A DNA stretch of 64,000 bases. It comes from Clusia tigrina (taxonomy: Eukaryota; Arthropoda; Insecta; Diptera; Clusiidae). The number at the start of each line of letters is the position of its first letter. The stretch's first letter is position 1. Of the stretch, positions 48,243-60,904 are shown in pieces. The position numbers were made by a program, and so were the translations under genes. A model generated the notes under the pieces. The model had not been told where the DNA came from and ran no database searches. It saw only the letters and a program-made list of their open reading frames with translations. Location of the stretch: assembly GCA_920105625.2 (NCBI GenBank), contig OV050030.1, positions 186,292,387 through 186,356,386 on the forward strand. Reading direction: 5' to 3'.

Positions 48243-49243
48243 CATCCCGAAAACGGCAGTCACAACAACCTTTCGGCCTCTTCGAGTTCATGGGTATGCC
48301 AGTAGGCCTGCGTAACTCCGCGCAAACGCTTCAGCGTGTAATTAATCACCTACTGAGAAAACTCCCCTTCGTGAAGGGCTACGTAGACGACTTGCTCATC
48401 GCATCCGAGACGTATGACGAGCACCTGCACCATTTGAGCCAATTGTTGGAGACGCTGAAAGCGGCGAATCTACGCAGCAACTTGGACAAATGCCAACTCG
48501 GTGCTCAGGAAGTTACATTCGCTGGGTATCGGGCCTCGAATAAGGGGTTTAGGACCCCGCGCCCAAAGATCGAGGCGATCAACGCTTTTCCAAGCCCGAC
48601 AGACTCTACCCAGCTGAGACGTTTCCTGGGTATGCTTAATTATTACCGCAGGTGTATACCGCACGCCGCGGAACTTCAGGCTCCGCTCAACGAACTTCTG
48701 ACGAACCTCACGAAGAAGAAGGCGGCGATTAGCTGGACGACGCAAACGGAGCAGGCATTCCAGCAGTGCAAGGCGAGTATCGCAGCAGCTACAGATTCAG
48801 CTTTCCTCTCGCCTACCGCGCCAATCGCTCTCTACACCGACGCATCGAGCACCGCCATCGGAGCGGCACTCAACCAAGAGCAACCCGATGGGACCTGGAA
48901 GCCTCTGGGGTTCTTCCCTAGGAAGTTCAATCCTCCAGAAACTCGCTACAGCGCCTACGACAGGGAGTTGCTCGCGGTGTATGCCGCAGTCAGACACTTC
49001 AGAAGGATCCTGGAGGCACACGTCTTCACAATCCACACGGACCACAAGCCGCTCGCCTTCGCCGCACACCAAAGCTCGGATAAGGCAACGCCGAGGCAGA
49101 GCCGGCACCTGGACTACGTCCTCCAGTTCAACGCACGGTTTGTGTACGTTCCCGGGGGAGAAAACGTTGTGGAAGACGCACTTTCGCGAACCTATACGGT
49201 CTTGATGCCTTCCATCCTCGACGAAGCCACTATCAGCCTATAG
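48124..49243 (+). pseudogene. CsRn1-type reverse transcriptase and RNase H, plus copy
   Basis: 48124-48315 holds FSVIDLQKAFYQIPV. After the shared frameshift near 48290, 317 open codons carry VKGYVDDLLIAS (YVDD near 48390), RRFLGMLNYYRR, LYTDASSTAIGAAL (near 48830), AYDRELLAVYAAV and HTDHKPL, to GENVVEDALSRTY. The stop is at 49241. Confidence 0.87.
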
Positions 49244-50410
49244 CAAGCCTCTGACGTAGAGCTGCCTCACCTGCTGGAGAACTCTCGTATCCAACTGGAT
49301 TGCCTCGCTTTCAACGACAGCGAGATCTACTGTCTGTTTACCGATGGGGCCACACGGCCCTATTTGCCACCCAACCTGCGTCGAGCTGCGTTTGGCATCG
49401 TACACGGATCATCCCACCCGAGTGGTCGAGCAACGGCGAAACGTCTGGTGGCGAAATACTTCTGACCAAGCATGCGCAAAGACGTGCTCCGCTGCGCCCG
49501 TGAATGCCAACCATGCCAACGCGCGAAGGTCCATCGCCACAATCGCGCCGAGTTGCAAAGCTTCGGGGAGACAGATGACAGGCTCTGCCACACGTTCATG
49601 TTGACCTGATCAAGCTACCGCTGGTGAGAGGACTGTCGCACTGACCATCATCGACCGCTTTTCCCGATGGCCGGTGGCTGTCCCACTCCCGGACATTCGA
49701 GCTGTGACCGTCGCACGAGCGTTCTTCCACAGTTGGGTCTGCACTTTCGGTACGCCACTCACCATCACCTCCGACTAGGGGGGTCAATTCGAGGGGGAGC
49801 TATTCACGGCTCTCGCGAAAATGACGGGTGCTAACCATGTTCACACAACGCCTTACCACCCACAGTCAAACGGCATGGTGGAGAGACCAGACCGCACACT
49901 AAAAGCGGCCTTGATGTGCAGTCCAGACACACCATGGCCAGACGCCTTGCCAACAGTGCTATTGGGGATGCGGACGGCGTACAAAGAGGACCTCAAAGCA
50001 ACTCCAGCCGAGATGCTCTTCGGCACCCAACTCCGCCTGCCGGGGGAATTCTTCGGACAACAGAACGACCCCACGTATTCTGCAAGCTGGACAAAATCCG
50101 GAGGCCACTCGAGCCGCCATATACGGGCCCCCATAAGGTAATTCGCTGGGTCAACGACAAGATTTTCCTCATCGACTTGAACGGCGTCGAGAAAGCCATC
50201 TCTACGGACTGCTTGAGGCCGGCCCACCTCGAGGTGAGTGACTCAACATCGTCGCCATCGCTGCAGGCATCCCGATCACCATCGCCAACCCGATCGCCAT
50301 CGCCACAATCGTCGTCATCGTTAGCGACAAATGACCCGCCAGCGATCCATCCAAGGAGTCATCTGAGGAGTCAACCAACGCACCGCTCAGGGGACCAACC
50401 CTCACCATAG
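49244..50410 (+). pseudogene. CsRn1-type integrase, plus copy with 121-bp deletion
   Basis: The HHCC domain (49400-49540) and core fragments match the left arm, including PYHPQSNGMVERPDRTLK near 49850-49905. After GEFFGQQNDP the sequence jumps (near 50073) to the segment equivalent to left-arm 41340, losing 121 bp by coordinate comparison. The frame 49916-50410 then reads through EPPYTGPHKVIRWVNDK and a Ser/Pro-rich tail. Confidence 0.82.
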
Positions 50411-50481
50411 CCGGGGAGTCGAGCGATGAAACGGGTATCGTTCTCCGCGCTTCCTGCGCCGATCACTGGGGGAGGAGTACC

Positions 50482-50904
50482 TGTGGCGACACCACTACCC
50501 CAACCTAGTTGTCGGGTACGCCAAAGGAAGCAGGCGCTAGTTCTGCGCGCTATCTATTAACACGCTGTCGGTGTCGCACAGCGTGTTTATGGGCAACCGG
50601 AACTAGCCTGTGTTGGCTGCTGAACAACACACTTCGTGTTTCCGGCCTTTCATTCAACCCTCTTTCTTTTTCTGTGCTGAAGCTGTGGTGACGTGTTATA
50701 GAGCGTTTTGTGCAATTAAAGGTTATATTAATTACTGGACTTAACACAATCTCTAGAAATTTGCAGAAACGTATTCCATCATATATTATATATACGATAT
50801 AACAAATAAATTCGCAGGAACGTATTTTTATCATATATTATATATACGATATAACAAATATTTCTGTCTTTTATGGGCAACGCTACGTTGAGCACGCGAG
50901 CAGC

Positions 50905-50906
<2 letters not shown>
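50482..50906 (+). repeat. CsRn1-type 3' LTR, plus copy, 425 bp
   Basis: It starts TGTGGCGACACC after the purine tract CTGGGGGAGGAG and ends CGAGCAGCCA. Same length as the left arm LTR. Confidence 0.88.
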
Positions 50907-50973
<67 letters not shown>

Positions 50974-50982
50974 GCATTCACT

Positions 50983-51055
<73 letters not shown>
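50907..51055. repeat. (TA)n array with the same island, right arm
   Basis: Mirror of 40311-40502, 43 bp shorter; the island TCGGCATTCACTGGC is at 50972-50986. Confidence 0.9.
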
Positions 51056-51058
<3 letters not shown>

Positions 51059-51717
51059 AATGCCGATGTTTACGGAGGGATGAATGTCGTGCATTATCGT
51101 GCCTGCCTTGGCAAGCTCGTCCACCTCGCAGTTTCCCGGGATTTCGCTATGTCCGGGAACCCAGACTAGGTGCATCCGATTGTAACTTGCGAGCTCATTC
51201 AAAGATGTTCGACATTCATGAACTAGTCTTGATGTGGCCGTGGAGCCAAAAAGAGATTTAATGGCGGCCTGCCTGTCTGAGAAGATAGATACGTCAACTG
51301 CGCCGGTATCACTACTCAGCATCCATTTGGCTGCGTGGTAAATGGCCATGACCTCAGCTTGAAAAACGCTGCAATGGTCTGGGAGACGTAGGGAGATGTT
51401 TAAGTCCAGCTTGTCGGAATAAATACCGCTGCCGACTCTACCTCCAAGCTTGGAACCGTCGGTGTAGATTTCGACTGTTTCACCGACGATTAGGTTTTTT
51501 GAAGTCCAGTCGTTTCGACTTGGAATAGTGAGGTCGAATTTCCTGTTCAAATCGGGATAGACCGAGATATAATCGATAAAGTTGGGGACAGGTGGATCCT
51601 GATTCAGAATTGAAGCATGGCCTGCCAGGGTTATGCGCCAGTGCGAAAGAGCGTTAAGTCTAATCGCTGTCAGCTTGGCTTGTTGCTTAACCAGGATCCC
51701 CGAGGGGAGCCAGTGTA
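51056..51717 (-). pseudogene. LOA RNase H segment, inverted copy
   Basis: Inverse complement of 39645-40310, with the same [32 protein letters not shown] and [10 protein letters not shown] motifs in an open frame. It ends at 51717 by a switch into CsRn1 gag at a short shared TGCTRC-type sequence. Confidence 0.85.
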
Positions 51718-51904
51718 GCAATGGCGTTGGCATAGCCAGCTGTGCGTGCGCATGCACGTGCGGTGGTTGTGGCTGCTGGTGCGGAGCGTACGTTGCTTGA
51801 GTCGGAGGCTGCTCCGGCGGCGCCGGTCCTTGGCGAATGGAGCAACATGTGTGTCGTGTACTGGTTATATCGTACCCCTCTGGGTGGGGCGAATGCGTGA
51901 TTAA
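51718..51904 (-). pseudogene. CsRn1 gag/leader fragment fused to the LOA copy
   Basis: The minus strand carries the beginning of gag (QPPTQATYAPHQQPQPPHVH) and the leader of a third CsRn1-type element. Gag runs straight into LOA RNase H, giving a chimeric frame [22 protein letters not shown]. Confidence 0.8.
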
Positions 51905-51922
51905 ATCACGTCGGGGTCCCCA
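51905..51922 (-). promoter_or_regulatory. Primer binding site, tRNA-Trp (one mismatch)
   Basis: TGGGGACCCCGACGTGAT in place of TGGTGACC; otherwise as in the other copies. Confidence 0.75.
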
Positions 51923-51925
51923 ATT

Positions 51926-52513
<588 letters not shown>

Positions 52514-52598
52514 ATAAATATTTCAAATAACAATTATACAAAATTTTAATTATTTATATTTGTGTTATCTTAATAAGCCAGGAGCACTTTTGAATTCA
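52514..52598. repeat. End segment shared with repeat X copies B and D (inverted)
   Basis: Contains TTTGTGTTATCTTAATAAGC and AGGAGCACTTTTGAATTC, the reverse complement of the right end of copies B and D. Confidence 0.7.
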
Positions 52599-52985
52599 AA
52601 CATATTCATTGAAGTTTGTTTGGACTGTGCGGGCGCGTTTTCGTACGTGATCCGTGATTGGGACGGGTTTTCACTGTGTTTAAACTGAATTCGTTCTTTA
52701 AACTTCGCGATATAGACGCTAATACAAAAATGCAATTTATTTACATAATTGAATAGCATTTTATTTTGCAAGAACAGATTTAAAGTGAAGTGTAAAATTC
52801 ACAAAACATTTTAAAATCAACATCATTAAAAATAAAAGTGCGCGCCAAAAAACAACTAGCAGGAGTTTCCACCTGTGTCAGTACTCTAAGATGATTGGTG
52901 ATGCCATTTAATTTTAATTTATTTAAATTTAAAATTCCGAGTTGCATTTGAGCCATTTATTAATTTTGCATTTTCTTAACTCTTA

Positions 52986-53800
52986 ATGTGTTTCCCGAAT
53001 ATAAACAAACGTACAAACATCAAAAATGCTTATGTGACGATGGTTGCTGAAGAATGCTGCAAAAACAAACAAGAAATAACTAAGGATAACTTGTACCTAA
53101 CAACCAAGTCAATAAATCGGGATCGTTCATGTTCTCCTGCTTTAATGTTAAACAGCGAATCTACACCTACAATTGCGCCAGCAAGTAAGCTAGTCATGCC
53201 AGCCCCACAAGCGAACGAAACATAAATTAATGTAATTAACTCCACAATGGGAGTATCGCTTAAAATTACACCCCCAGTGAATTATGCGGAAAAATCAAAA
53301 ATTCAAGAGAGACTGGACAAATAACTAACATCCCAAGTTCCCAAAATCGTTTCGGTAGTGTGTGGGGACCTACATGGTACCGCCAAATGTGTTAAATCAA
53401 AATATGACCCAAAAATCAAAAATTTAGCAATTGCGGTGGAAACCACACTGCCAACTATAGGCGCTGCCCTGTTTATGCGTACGCAAATCGATCTTTGACC
53501 AAAAAATCTAATCCTACTTCCACTCAGCCTATTAATCTGCTTAACTCAAATTTCCCACAGTCAGCCCAACCATCTACCAGTAAATTTTCTTACGCAAATC
53601 TTTTAAAGTCTAGCCCGACTATAGTGCAAAAAGAGCTACCAGCAAACGAAATCCACAGCTTTAATTTTAGTCGCATTCAAGCTTTAATAGAGACTTTAAT
53701 TCAGGCAGTAAATAGTTTTACAACCAACATGACCTGCATGATGCTGGAAATGTTGAAAATGCAATCTAGACTACTGCAGGCGGTATTGAACAAACCATGA
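52986..53800 (+). pseudogene. Jockey ORF1 (broken)
   Basis: 52986-53225 starts MCFPNINKRTNIKNAYVTMV. After stops near 53223 and 53322 the translation has VSVVCGDLHGTAKCVKSKYDP ... IGAALFMRT, then 53495-53800 reads TKKSNPTSTQPINLL, FSYANLLKSSPTIV and a C-terminal helix LIETLIQAVNSFTTNM. This has the layout of a Jockey ORF1 but clear knuckles are missing. Its stop TGA (53798-53800) overlaps the ORF2 ATG (53797-53799). Confidence 0.65.
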
Positions 53801-54714
53801 ACCTAAAAATCTGTTTCTGGAACGTAAGCGCATCCGCCAAAATAAAAACGAACTGGAATATTTCCTATTGGATAAACAAATTGACGTAATGCTGATCTCT
53901 GAGACACATTTGACGTCTAGAAGCTTTTTCAAAATAAATGGATACACTTTATACCAAGGACCCCCGAGGAAGAGCTTGTGGTGGTTCGGCAATACTTATA
54001 AAGTCGCTACTCAAACACTATTCTCTGGGAAATACTCGTGAGGTTCACCTTCAGGCAACAAATATTTGCGTCGAAAATTTCCACCAGGACCAGGTGATTT
54101 CATCAATTTATTCTCCTCCCAGATTTTCAATCACAGAAAGTCAATACAGTAATTTTTATAAATCACTAGGACCACGTTTTCTGGCAGCAGGTGATTACAA
54201 CGCTAAGCATACTTTCTGGGGATTACGGTTAATCACCCCGAAGGGACGTGTTCTGTTTGTTACAATTACTAAAATGGGGTTAAAAGTCATTTCATGCGGG
54301 CAGCCCACCAACTGGATATCAGATCGAAAAAAGACTCCAGATGTTATTGATTTTGGAATGGTAAAGGGTGTTCCCAGCGAAATGTTTCTAGTTGAGGCCT
54401 CACTAGAATTATCTTCAGATCATTCTCCCACTATTGTTACCATACGAAACCCTCGAGAAACTGGTGATTTGGCGACGATAGTTACACATCTTAACTGGTT
54501 GAAATACAAGAAATACCTCAGTGCCTATTGCACGGATAACATGCAGCTAAGAACGCTTGCAGACATAGAAGACTCTATTAGAAAGCTAGATGCAATCCTC
54601 AAGAAAGCTGTTAAACATGCTACTTCTACTAACCGACTGGTCAGATACAATAGAATCCACTCTGTAAATGTAGAATGGCTTATGTTAGAAAAGAGAAGAT
54701 TTCGAAGAGAATGA
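53797..54714 (+). pseudogene. Jockey ORF2, endonuclease part (broken)
   Basis: ATG 53797 reads MNLKICFWNV. After a frameshift LLDKQIDVMLISETHLTS follows; after another, the open frame 53938-54714 has SAILIKSLLKHY, ISSIYSPPRFS, FLAAGDYNAKHTFWGLRLITP (a Tyr replaces the usual Phe of DFNAKH), TPDVIDF and LELSSDHSPTIVTI (near 54420), then the linker. The RT part is absent from this arm. Target-nicking role by family knowledge. Confidence 0.83.
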
Positions 54715-54739
54715 CAACGATACAGATCCCCGCGTGTTG

Positions 54740-55517
<778 letters not shown>

Positions 55518-56104
55518 TGTTACGAAATTGCCCTCTTGACAATTTACTCTGTTACAAAATTGCCCTCCTGACAATTCCTCTAACTCTCTGTACTCGGACT
55601 CGTACCACTGGATTGTGTAGTACTCAAATAATCGCTGGTTAAATTAAAATAATTAGCTTTATTTAATTATTGCTATTTACACATTTAATATTAGGCTTAA
55701 AGTTTACTTAGTTATTATTTGCACTTTATTTCACAAACCATTGGTCACTTTATTTACTAATGAATTTCATCACTTTGTAAATCACAAATACTGCTGCTTT
55801 GATTATAATGCTAGATGTACACACTGTTACGGTCTCTGATCTACTGCATTCGACTTTGAACAGTCTTGTCGCTTTTACAGTTTTCGAATGGTTGGAGTAG
55901 AAAATTCTACGCCATTCTCGTATTTTCTAGAATTTTCGATCCACTTCGACAGAAGTCGGGAATATTCTTTTTGATATTACCGGCAGATGGTTCTTGAATA
56001 AACTTTTATTCGAATAGTTCGCATCTTGACTCACAGGGGGCACTCATTCTCCAGATGGGATCCTAAAAGTATGCAATCCCTTTTCACTGAGCTATCACGT
56101 TTCA
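55518..56104 (-). repeat. 3' LTR of the SAP-Gag Gypsy family, 587 bp
   Basis: On the minus strand it starts TGAAACGTGATAGC after the purine tract GCGGAGGGCAG (56105-56115) and ends GTAACA. It matches 5059-5583 in inverse orientation and supplies the LTR start missing there. Confidence 0.85.
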
Positions 56105-56878
56105 CTGCCCTCCGCTTAAACTTGTTCGTCCCGAACAAGGATAGTACTGCAACCTTTATAAGGAGATAACCTCTCTAAATGAACGACTTTCATTTTGCTC
56201 CTGGCATTTCTCGCCCACTGGATGCGGTATACTACATCGTTGAGCCGCTTTATCACCTTATAAGGGCCTTCCCAGTGTGTTTGCAGTTTTGGCGATAATC
56301 CCTTTTTCCTTTGCGGATTATGAAGCATAACTAGCTGCCCTTCCTGAAATCCCTTGGAGTTTGCTCGTAGATCATATCTGGCTTTCATTTTATCACTCAT
56401 CAGTTGTGTGCCCTTTCTGATGGTTCCATGAATTTCATTCAGCTGTCTTCGTTTGTCAGCTACATAACTGCTACATGAAACTTCCGTAGATGAGTAGGCA
56501 CCGAATTTCAGATCTGCAGGTAATCTTATGTCACAACCGAAAATAGCCTTAACTGGTGTTGTAGATGTTGTATCGTGAGTTGCCGATCGGTATGCCATTA
56601 AGAAGACGAGTATGTGTTAGCCCAATCTTTCTGGTTTCTGTCCACGACTTTCCTTAGGTGTTCCTCAAGCGTACGATTAAATCGTTCAACCATTCAATCG
56701 GATTGTGGGTGCAATTGGGTTGTACGAGTTTTGCGTATGCCCATCAATTCACTCATTTCCCTGAATATTATTGACTCGAAATTTCTGCTTTGATCCGAGT
56801 GCAACTCGAGGGGAGCTCCGAATCTGTAGACCCAATTATTGATAAATGCATCTGCAACATTGATTCAAATAAATGAAT
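56105..56878 (-). pseudogene. Gypsy integrase, C-terminal half
   Basis: Minus strand from 56878: ADAFINNWVYRFGAPLELHSD (second catalytic Asp near 56810), then TQLHPQSD, a TGA stop at about 56700, MVERFNRTLEEHLRK (the catalytic Glu), then a frameshift near 56600 and an open frame 56598-56116 with FGCDIRLPADLKFG, LVMLHNPQRKKGLSPKL and HWEGPYKVIKRLNDVVYRI, the GPY/F module. It leads directly to the polypurine tract and LTR. Everything 5' of the integrase core is missing. Confidence 0.85.
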
Positions 56879-56994
56879 CAAAAAAATTCATCAAAATAAT
56901 AAAGAAGTACTATATTATGTAGGGGAGAAATCAAACTCAAGTTTTTTTTACCTTGTCAAAAAACTTTCTTGACAAACTTTATATATATACTTCT
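56879..56994. other. AT-rich spacer
   Basis: No gene; short inverted repeat TTGTCAA...TTGACAA near 56955-56975. Confidence 0.4.
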
Positions 56995-57990
56995 GTGAAA
57001 ATTTATATTGAGTAGACTATATAGAAAATATACATTTATATCTATTAATTTGCTGACTGTTTGATTGGATGGAGGTAGTATACATGGGGATACTTGGTTT
57101 GTGGTATCCTTTCACCTTCACTTTTATTTTTCCCTCTATCATTTCTTCTTAACTCGACAAAAATAATATGAATTCCTTTAATTTTCTTTTTTTGCTTTTT
57201 CTTAATCAAACTAAATTTTCCAATATCATATATGTTTTCCACGTACCTTAACAGCTTCTACAGTATCTTCTTCAGTTTACCGTCACCCGAGAGAAAACTT
57301 ACCTCGATTTTGATCTAGCATAGTCTTATCTCCGATATAATTCTAAGATTCTCAAAACCTTACCCTCCGCAAAATCCGAGTCAAGTAGGTCGAACTATCT
57401 GTTCAGTTATACCTATTACTTCATTACCATCACTGCCTCTTATTCTCCAACCACTTTATTCACCCATCGACCACAGACAAATATTAGTCTTACTCTAGGA
57501 GAATATAATATATATAAAATTATAGAAAGAAACATACTATATTGGTTCTGCGATGATTTAGACAAAGAAGCTTGTAGTGTAATATTCATCATACATTAGC
57601 TGATTAATGAGCGGTCGTAACTTGCTTTCCGTTTTTTCCAACAGGGCTCAAACTATGTGGAAGTGCCGCAATAGATCAGTGAAAAAATTCTGTCTTTTCA
57701 CTCTCTGCGGGGTCCTTTCTGTGTTTTTAGTGATCCATTTATCCTTCACCAGATGAAATTCCAATAGCTTATTAAAATTTGTTCATTTCGTTGAACTAAC
57801 GAAACACCGATGATGATAGTAAATAGAATGGAATGAAACTTTACATGAATCTATGTTTATTATATTTCATTAACAACATTAAATGAAAAGTAAGGTTTTT
57901 GTGAATTTATTAGTTTTAACCATTTGATTGGAAAATTGTAGGTGAAAGCGTCACCCATATATATATTTTTTTTTCTCATTTATTATTTAT
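56995..57990. repeat. Repeat family X, copy C (single merged unit)
   Basis: Left part with undisturbed GTATCTTCTTCAGTTTACCG (about 57263), middle, then only one of the two units: it starts like unit 1 (TCTGCGGGGTCC) and ends like unit 2 (GAAAATTGTAGGTGAAAGCG). It shares the right end TCATTTATTAT-TATGAAGATT with copy A. Confidence 0.78.
57045..57242 (-). other. Short conserved frame in repeat X, copy C
   Basis: 65 codons, same start region, length and stop as 34053-33856, with about 5-6 residue changes clustered around positions 18-27. No function assigned. Confidence 0.3.
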
Positions 57991-58149
57991 GAAGATTATT
58001 TTTGTAACGAATTTATTGACAAGACAAGTTGCAATTGGGTATGTGTGATTATACCACCGTAATAATTTTTCAGAAGAAGAAGAAGAATTAATGAAACATT
58101 TTTGGCAGATCTTATAGCTATTTCGGACACGCCACTTCCTCATCAGAGA

Positions 58150-58300
58150 TCTTTCAATGAAAGGCAATTTTTCCCCCAGAATTTTTTATTATGTCTCAGA
58201 AATCAACAGCACACCAATTATGAACCGTCCCACGAATCGAACCTGGGCCTACAGCTGTTGTAATCCGTCCATCCACACAACTACGCTAACTGCATATGGT
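58150..58300 (-). mobile_element. tRNA-derived SINE-like segment
   Basis: On the minus strand GTTAGCGTAGTTGTGTGG resembles a pol III A box (TAGCGTAGTTG) and, 34 bp later, AGGTTCGATTCGTGGG resembles a B box with CCCA/TGGG flanks able to form a T-arm. An AT-rich body follows toward 58150. No 3' CCA-ready acceptor stem or anticodon arm was found, so it is not a tRNA gene. Confidence 0.45.
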
Positions 58301-58323
58301 GAACTGACTGATCAAATTCTGTC

Positions 58324-58585
58324 CATGTACTATCTCATTCCACCACACTGTAATCAACTCTGTCTCATTATTACCCCTCCAAGGAATTGTAAACTTTATA
58401 GAATATATCCTAGAAAGTTAGTGTTGATCAGGCTTAATTAGCCTGCCACTAACAAAAGCAATGTACTATGACACGACTGAAATGTAATAAAAAAACAGAG
58501 AGAGAGAGGGACCTAACGGAACAAAGGAGGGGTAATAATGAGACAGAGTTGATTAGAATGTGGTGGAATGAGACAGTACATTGAA
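58324..58585. repeat. Inverted repeat, about 56-bp stems
   Basis: The reverse complement of 58324-58380 (from ATGTACTATCTCATTCCACC to ATTACCCCTCC) matches 58528-58583 (GGAGGGGTAATAATGAGACA to GACAGTACAT) with about 4 mismatches. The loop holds a smaller palindrome CAGGCTTAATTAGCCTG (58428-58444) flanked by GTTAGTG/CACTAAC. It has no coding capacity and may be a foldback or MITE. Confidence 0.7.
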
Positions 58586-58619
58586 CTGAATCCCTTAGCA
58601 CCATATTGGTTTTAGAATC

Positions 58620-60904
58620 GAGTTGTATAGTAGAAGTTTACAGTCTAGGCTTAGTGTCGAATTTCTCTCAATAAGCCAATTAATTTGAACTGCTTTTAGT
58701 CTCATTTAGATCAACTTTGCTTCTATGTGGGTTTTCCATGTTAATCGACGATCAAGAAGAATACCGCGGTATTTAACCTCCCTGTGTTGCGGTACAGTCT
58801 GGGTGTTTATATGGATATGCGGGCATGTTTCCCTGCGCAATGTAAATGTAATTGTACACATTTTTTTTCGTTAACATTTATCCTCCATTGTTGTAGCCAT
58901 TTTTCAAACTGAGATATATATTCTTGTAATTTGCGGGATGGTTCTTGAGGGTTTTCGTGGACGCTTAGGAAAGCTGTATCATCAGCGAATGTTGATACGT
59001 GGATATTATTCCTTATTGGCATATAAGAGGCGTATATCAAATATAAGATAGGACCCAAAATGCTGCCCTGGTTAACTCCGGCTTGAATCGGTTGAAGAGT
59101 GCTCAGAAAATTACCTACTTTGATGATAAATTTTCGTCCAGTTAAATAGTTTTTAAATAGCTTATGAGTGTGTGCGGGTAAGTTTTGCTTTAATTTCAAA
59201 ATTAAAAGCCTGGGAACCTTCAAGGAAAAGGGCAGAACAATATTTCTTTTTTTCGAACGTTTTTCTAACTACGTTTACAAGTCTATGTGTTTGTTAAAGA
59301 GTGCTATGTTTTCTTCTGAATCCAAATTGATGGTCTGGAATGCATCCATTCTCATTTAGTATGGGGGTCAGCTAGCTCATAAGTAATTTTTCAAATAGTT
59401 TTGACATATTAGGTAGTAGGCTAATCAATCTATAAGATTTTGCTTTCGTATGATGTTTTCCGGGCTTAGGTATCATGGTAATCAACGAAGCCTTCCATTC
59501 AGTAGGATACTGTTGGAGGCGTCAAATAGCATTAAAAATGAAAAGAATTATTTTTCTTACTATACGGCGCAGTTCTAGAAGCATCTTATTACTGATTTTG
59601 TCATTACCTGGGGCTTTCCTCAAGTTTAAGCCAGCAATAGCGGTTTGAATATCCCGAATATTAAATCTCAGAGGAATCGCTGCTTCCGCGACCATTGTTG
59701 GCAGCTCAACTATGTCAGCAGATATGTTTGGAGTTAAAATGGGTTTCAAATGGTTTACAAAAAGATTCCCTTTTTCAGTATCAGTTCTTGCCCAAGCTCC
59801 GCCCAAAGTTCGTAGTGGAGGCTTACATATCTCAGGTTTTTTAAGTCCTCTGGTTGCTCGCTATAGCAAATAGTCTGTTTGTGGCGTTGCGTCGAAATCT
59901 TGGAGAAATTTCGGCAGAGATGCTGATTTATTATATTCTAATATTTTTCTAAGCCTAATTTTTAACTGCGGGGATCTGTATCGTTGTCATTCTCTTCGAA
60001 ATCTTCTCTTTTCTAACATAAGCCATTCTACATTTACAGAGTGGATTCTATTGTATCTGACCAGTCGGTTAGTAGAAGTAGCATGTTTAACAGCTTTCTT
60101 GAGGATTGCATCTAGCTTTCTAATAGAGTCTTCTATGTCTGCAAGCGTTCTTAGCTGCATGTTATCCGTGCAATAGGCACTGAGGTATTTCTTGTATTTC
60201 AACCAGTTAACATGTGTAACTATCGTCGCCAAATCACCAGTTTCTCGAGGGTTTCGTATGGTAACAATAGTGGGAGAATGATCTGAAGATAATTCTAGTG
60301 AGGCCTCAACTAGAAACATTTCGCTGGGAACACCCTTTACCATTCCAAAATCAATAACATCTGGAGTCTTTTTTCGATCTGATATCCAGTTGGTTGGCTG
60401 CCCGCATGAAATGACTTTTAACCCCATTTTAGTAATTGTAACAAACAGAACACGTCCCTTCGGGGTGATTAACCGTAATCCCCAGAAAGTATGCTTAGCG
60501 TTGTAATCACCTGCTGCCAGAAAACGTGGTCCTAGTGATTTATAAAAATTACTGTATTGACTTTCTGTGATTGAAAATCTGGGAGGAGAATAAATTGATG
60601 AAATCACCTGGTCCTGGTGGAAATTTTCGACGCAAATATTTGTTGCCTGAAGGTGAACCTCACGAGTATTTCCCAGAGAATAGTGTTTGAGTAGCGACTT
60701 TATAAGTATTGCCGAACCACCACAAGCTCTTCCTCGGGGGTCCTTGGTATAAAGTGTATCCATTTATTTTGAAAAAGCTTCTAGACGTCAAATGTGTCTC
60801 AGAGATCAGCATTACGTCAATTTGTTTATCCAATAGGAAATATTCCAGTTCGTTTTTATTTTGGCGGATGCGCTTACGTTCCAGAAACAGATTTTTAGGT
60901 TCAT
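58620..60904 (-). pseudogene. Jockey ORF2: endonuclease, linker and reverse transcriptase (broken)
   Basis: Endonuclease frame 60763-59987 differs from the left arm by one residue (THVNW for THLNW). It continues RSPQLKIRLRKILEYN (linker), GGAWARTDTEKGNLFVNHLKP (59806), RKAPGNDKISNKMLLEL, MIPKPGKHHTKAKSYR, HQFGFRRKHST, then 59223-58807 with GVNQGSILGPILYLIYAS and STFADDTAFLS (FADD near 58975), KWLQQWRINVNEKKC. After stops it ends near 58620 with HIEAKLI-type sequence. Many frameshifts. Confidence 0.85.

Larger units (their letters stand above)
52599..54735 (+). mobile_element. Jockey-clade element, 5' half (left arm of second inverted pair)
   Basis: Leader, ORF1 and the endonuclease part of ORF2 on the plus strand, cut after GATACAGATCCCCGC at 54733 by a TA array. 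The same sequence in reverse orientation, but longer, occupies 58600-62098. Confidence 0.85.

Noticed and set aside
58230..58300. A functional tRNA gene
   Set aside because: Only A-box-like and B-box-like motifs are visible; acceptor and anticodon stems do not form.
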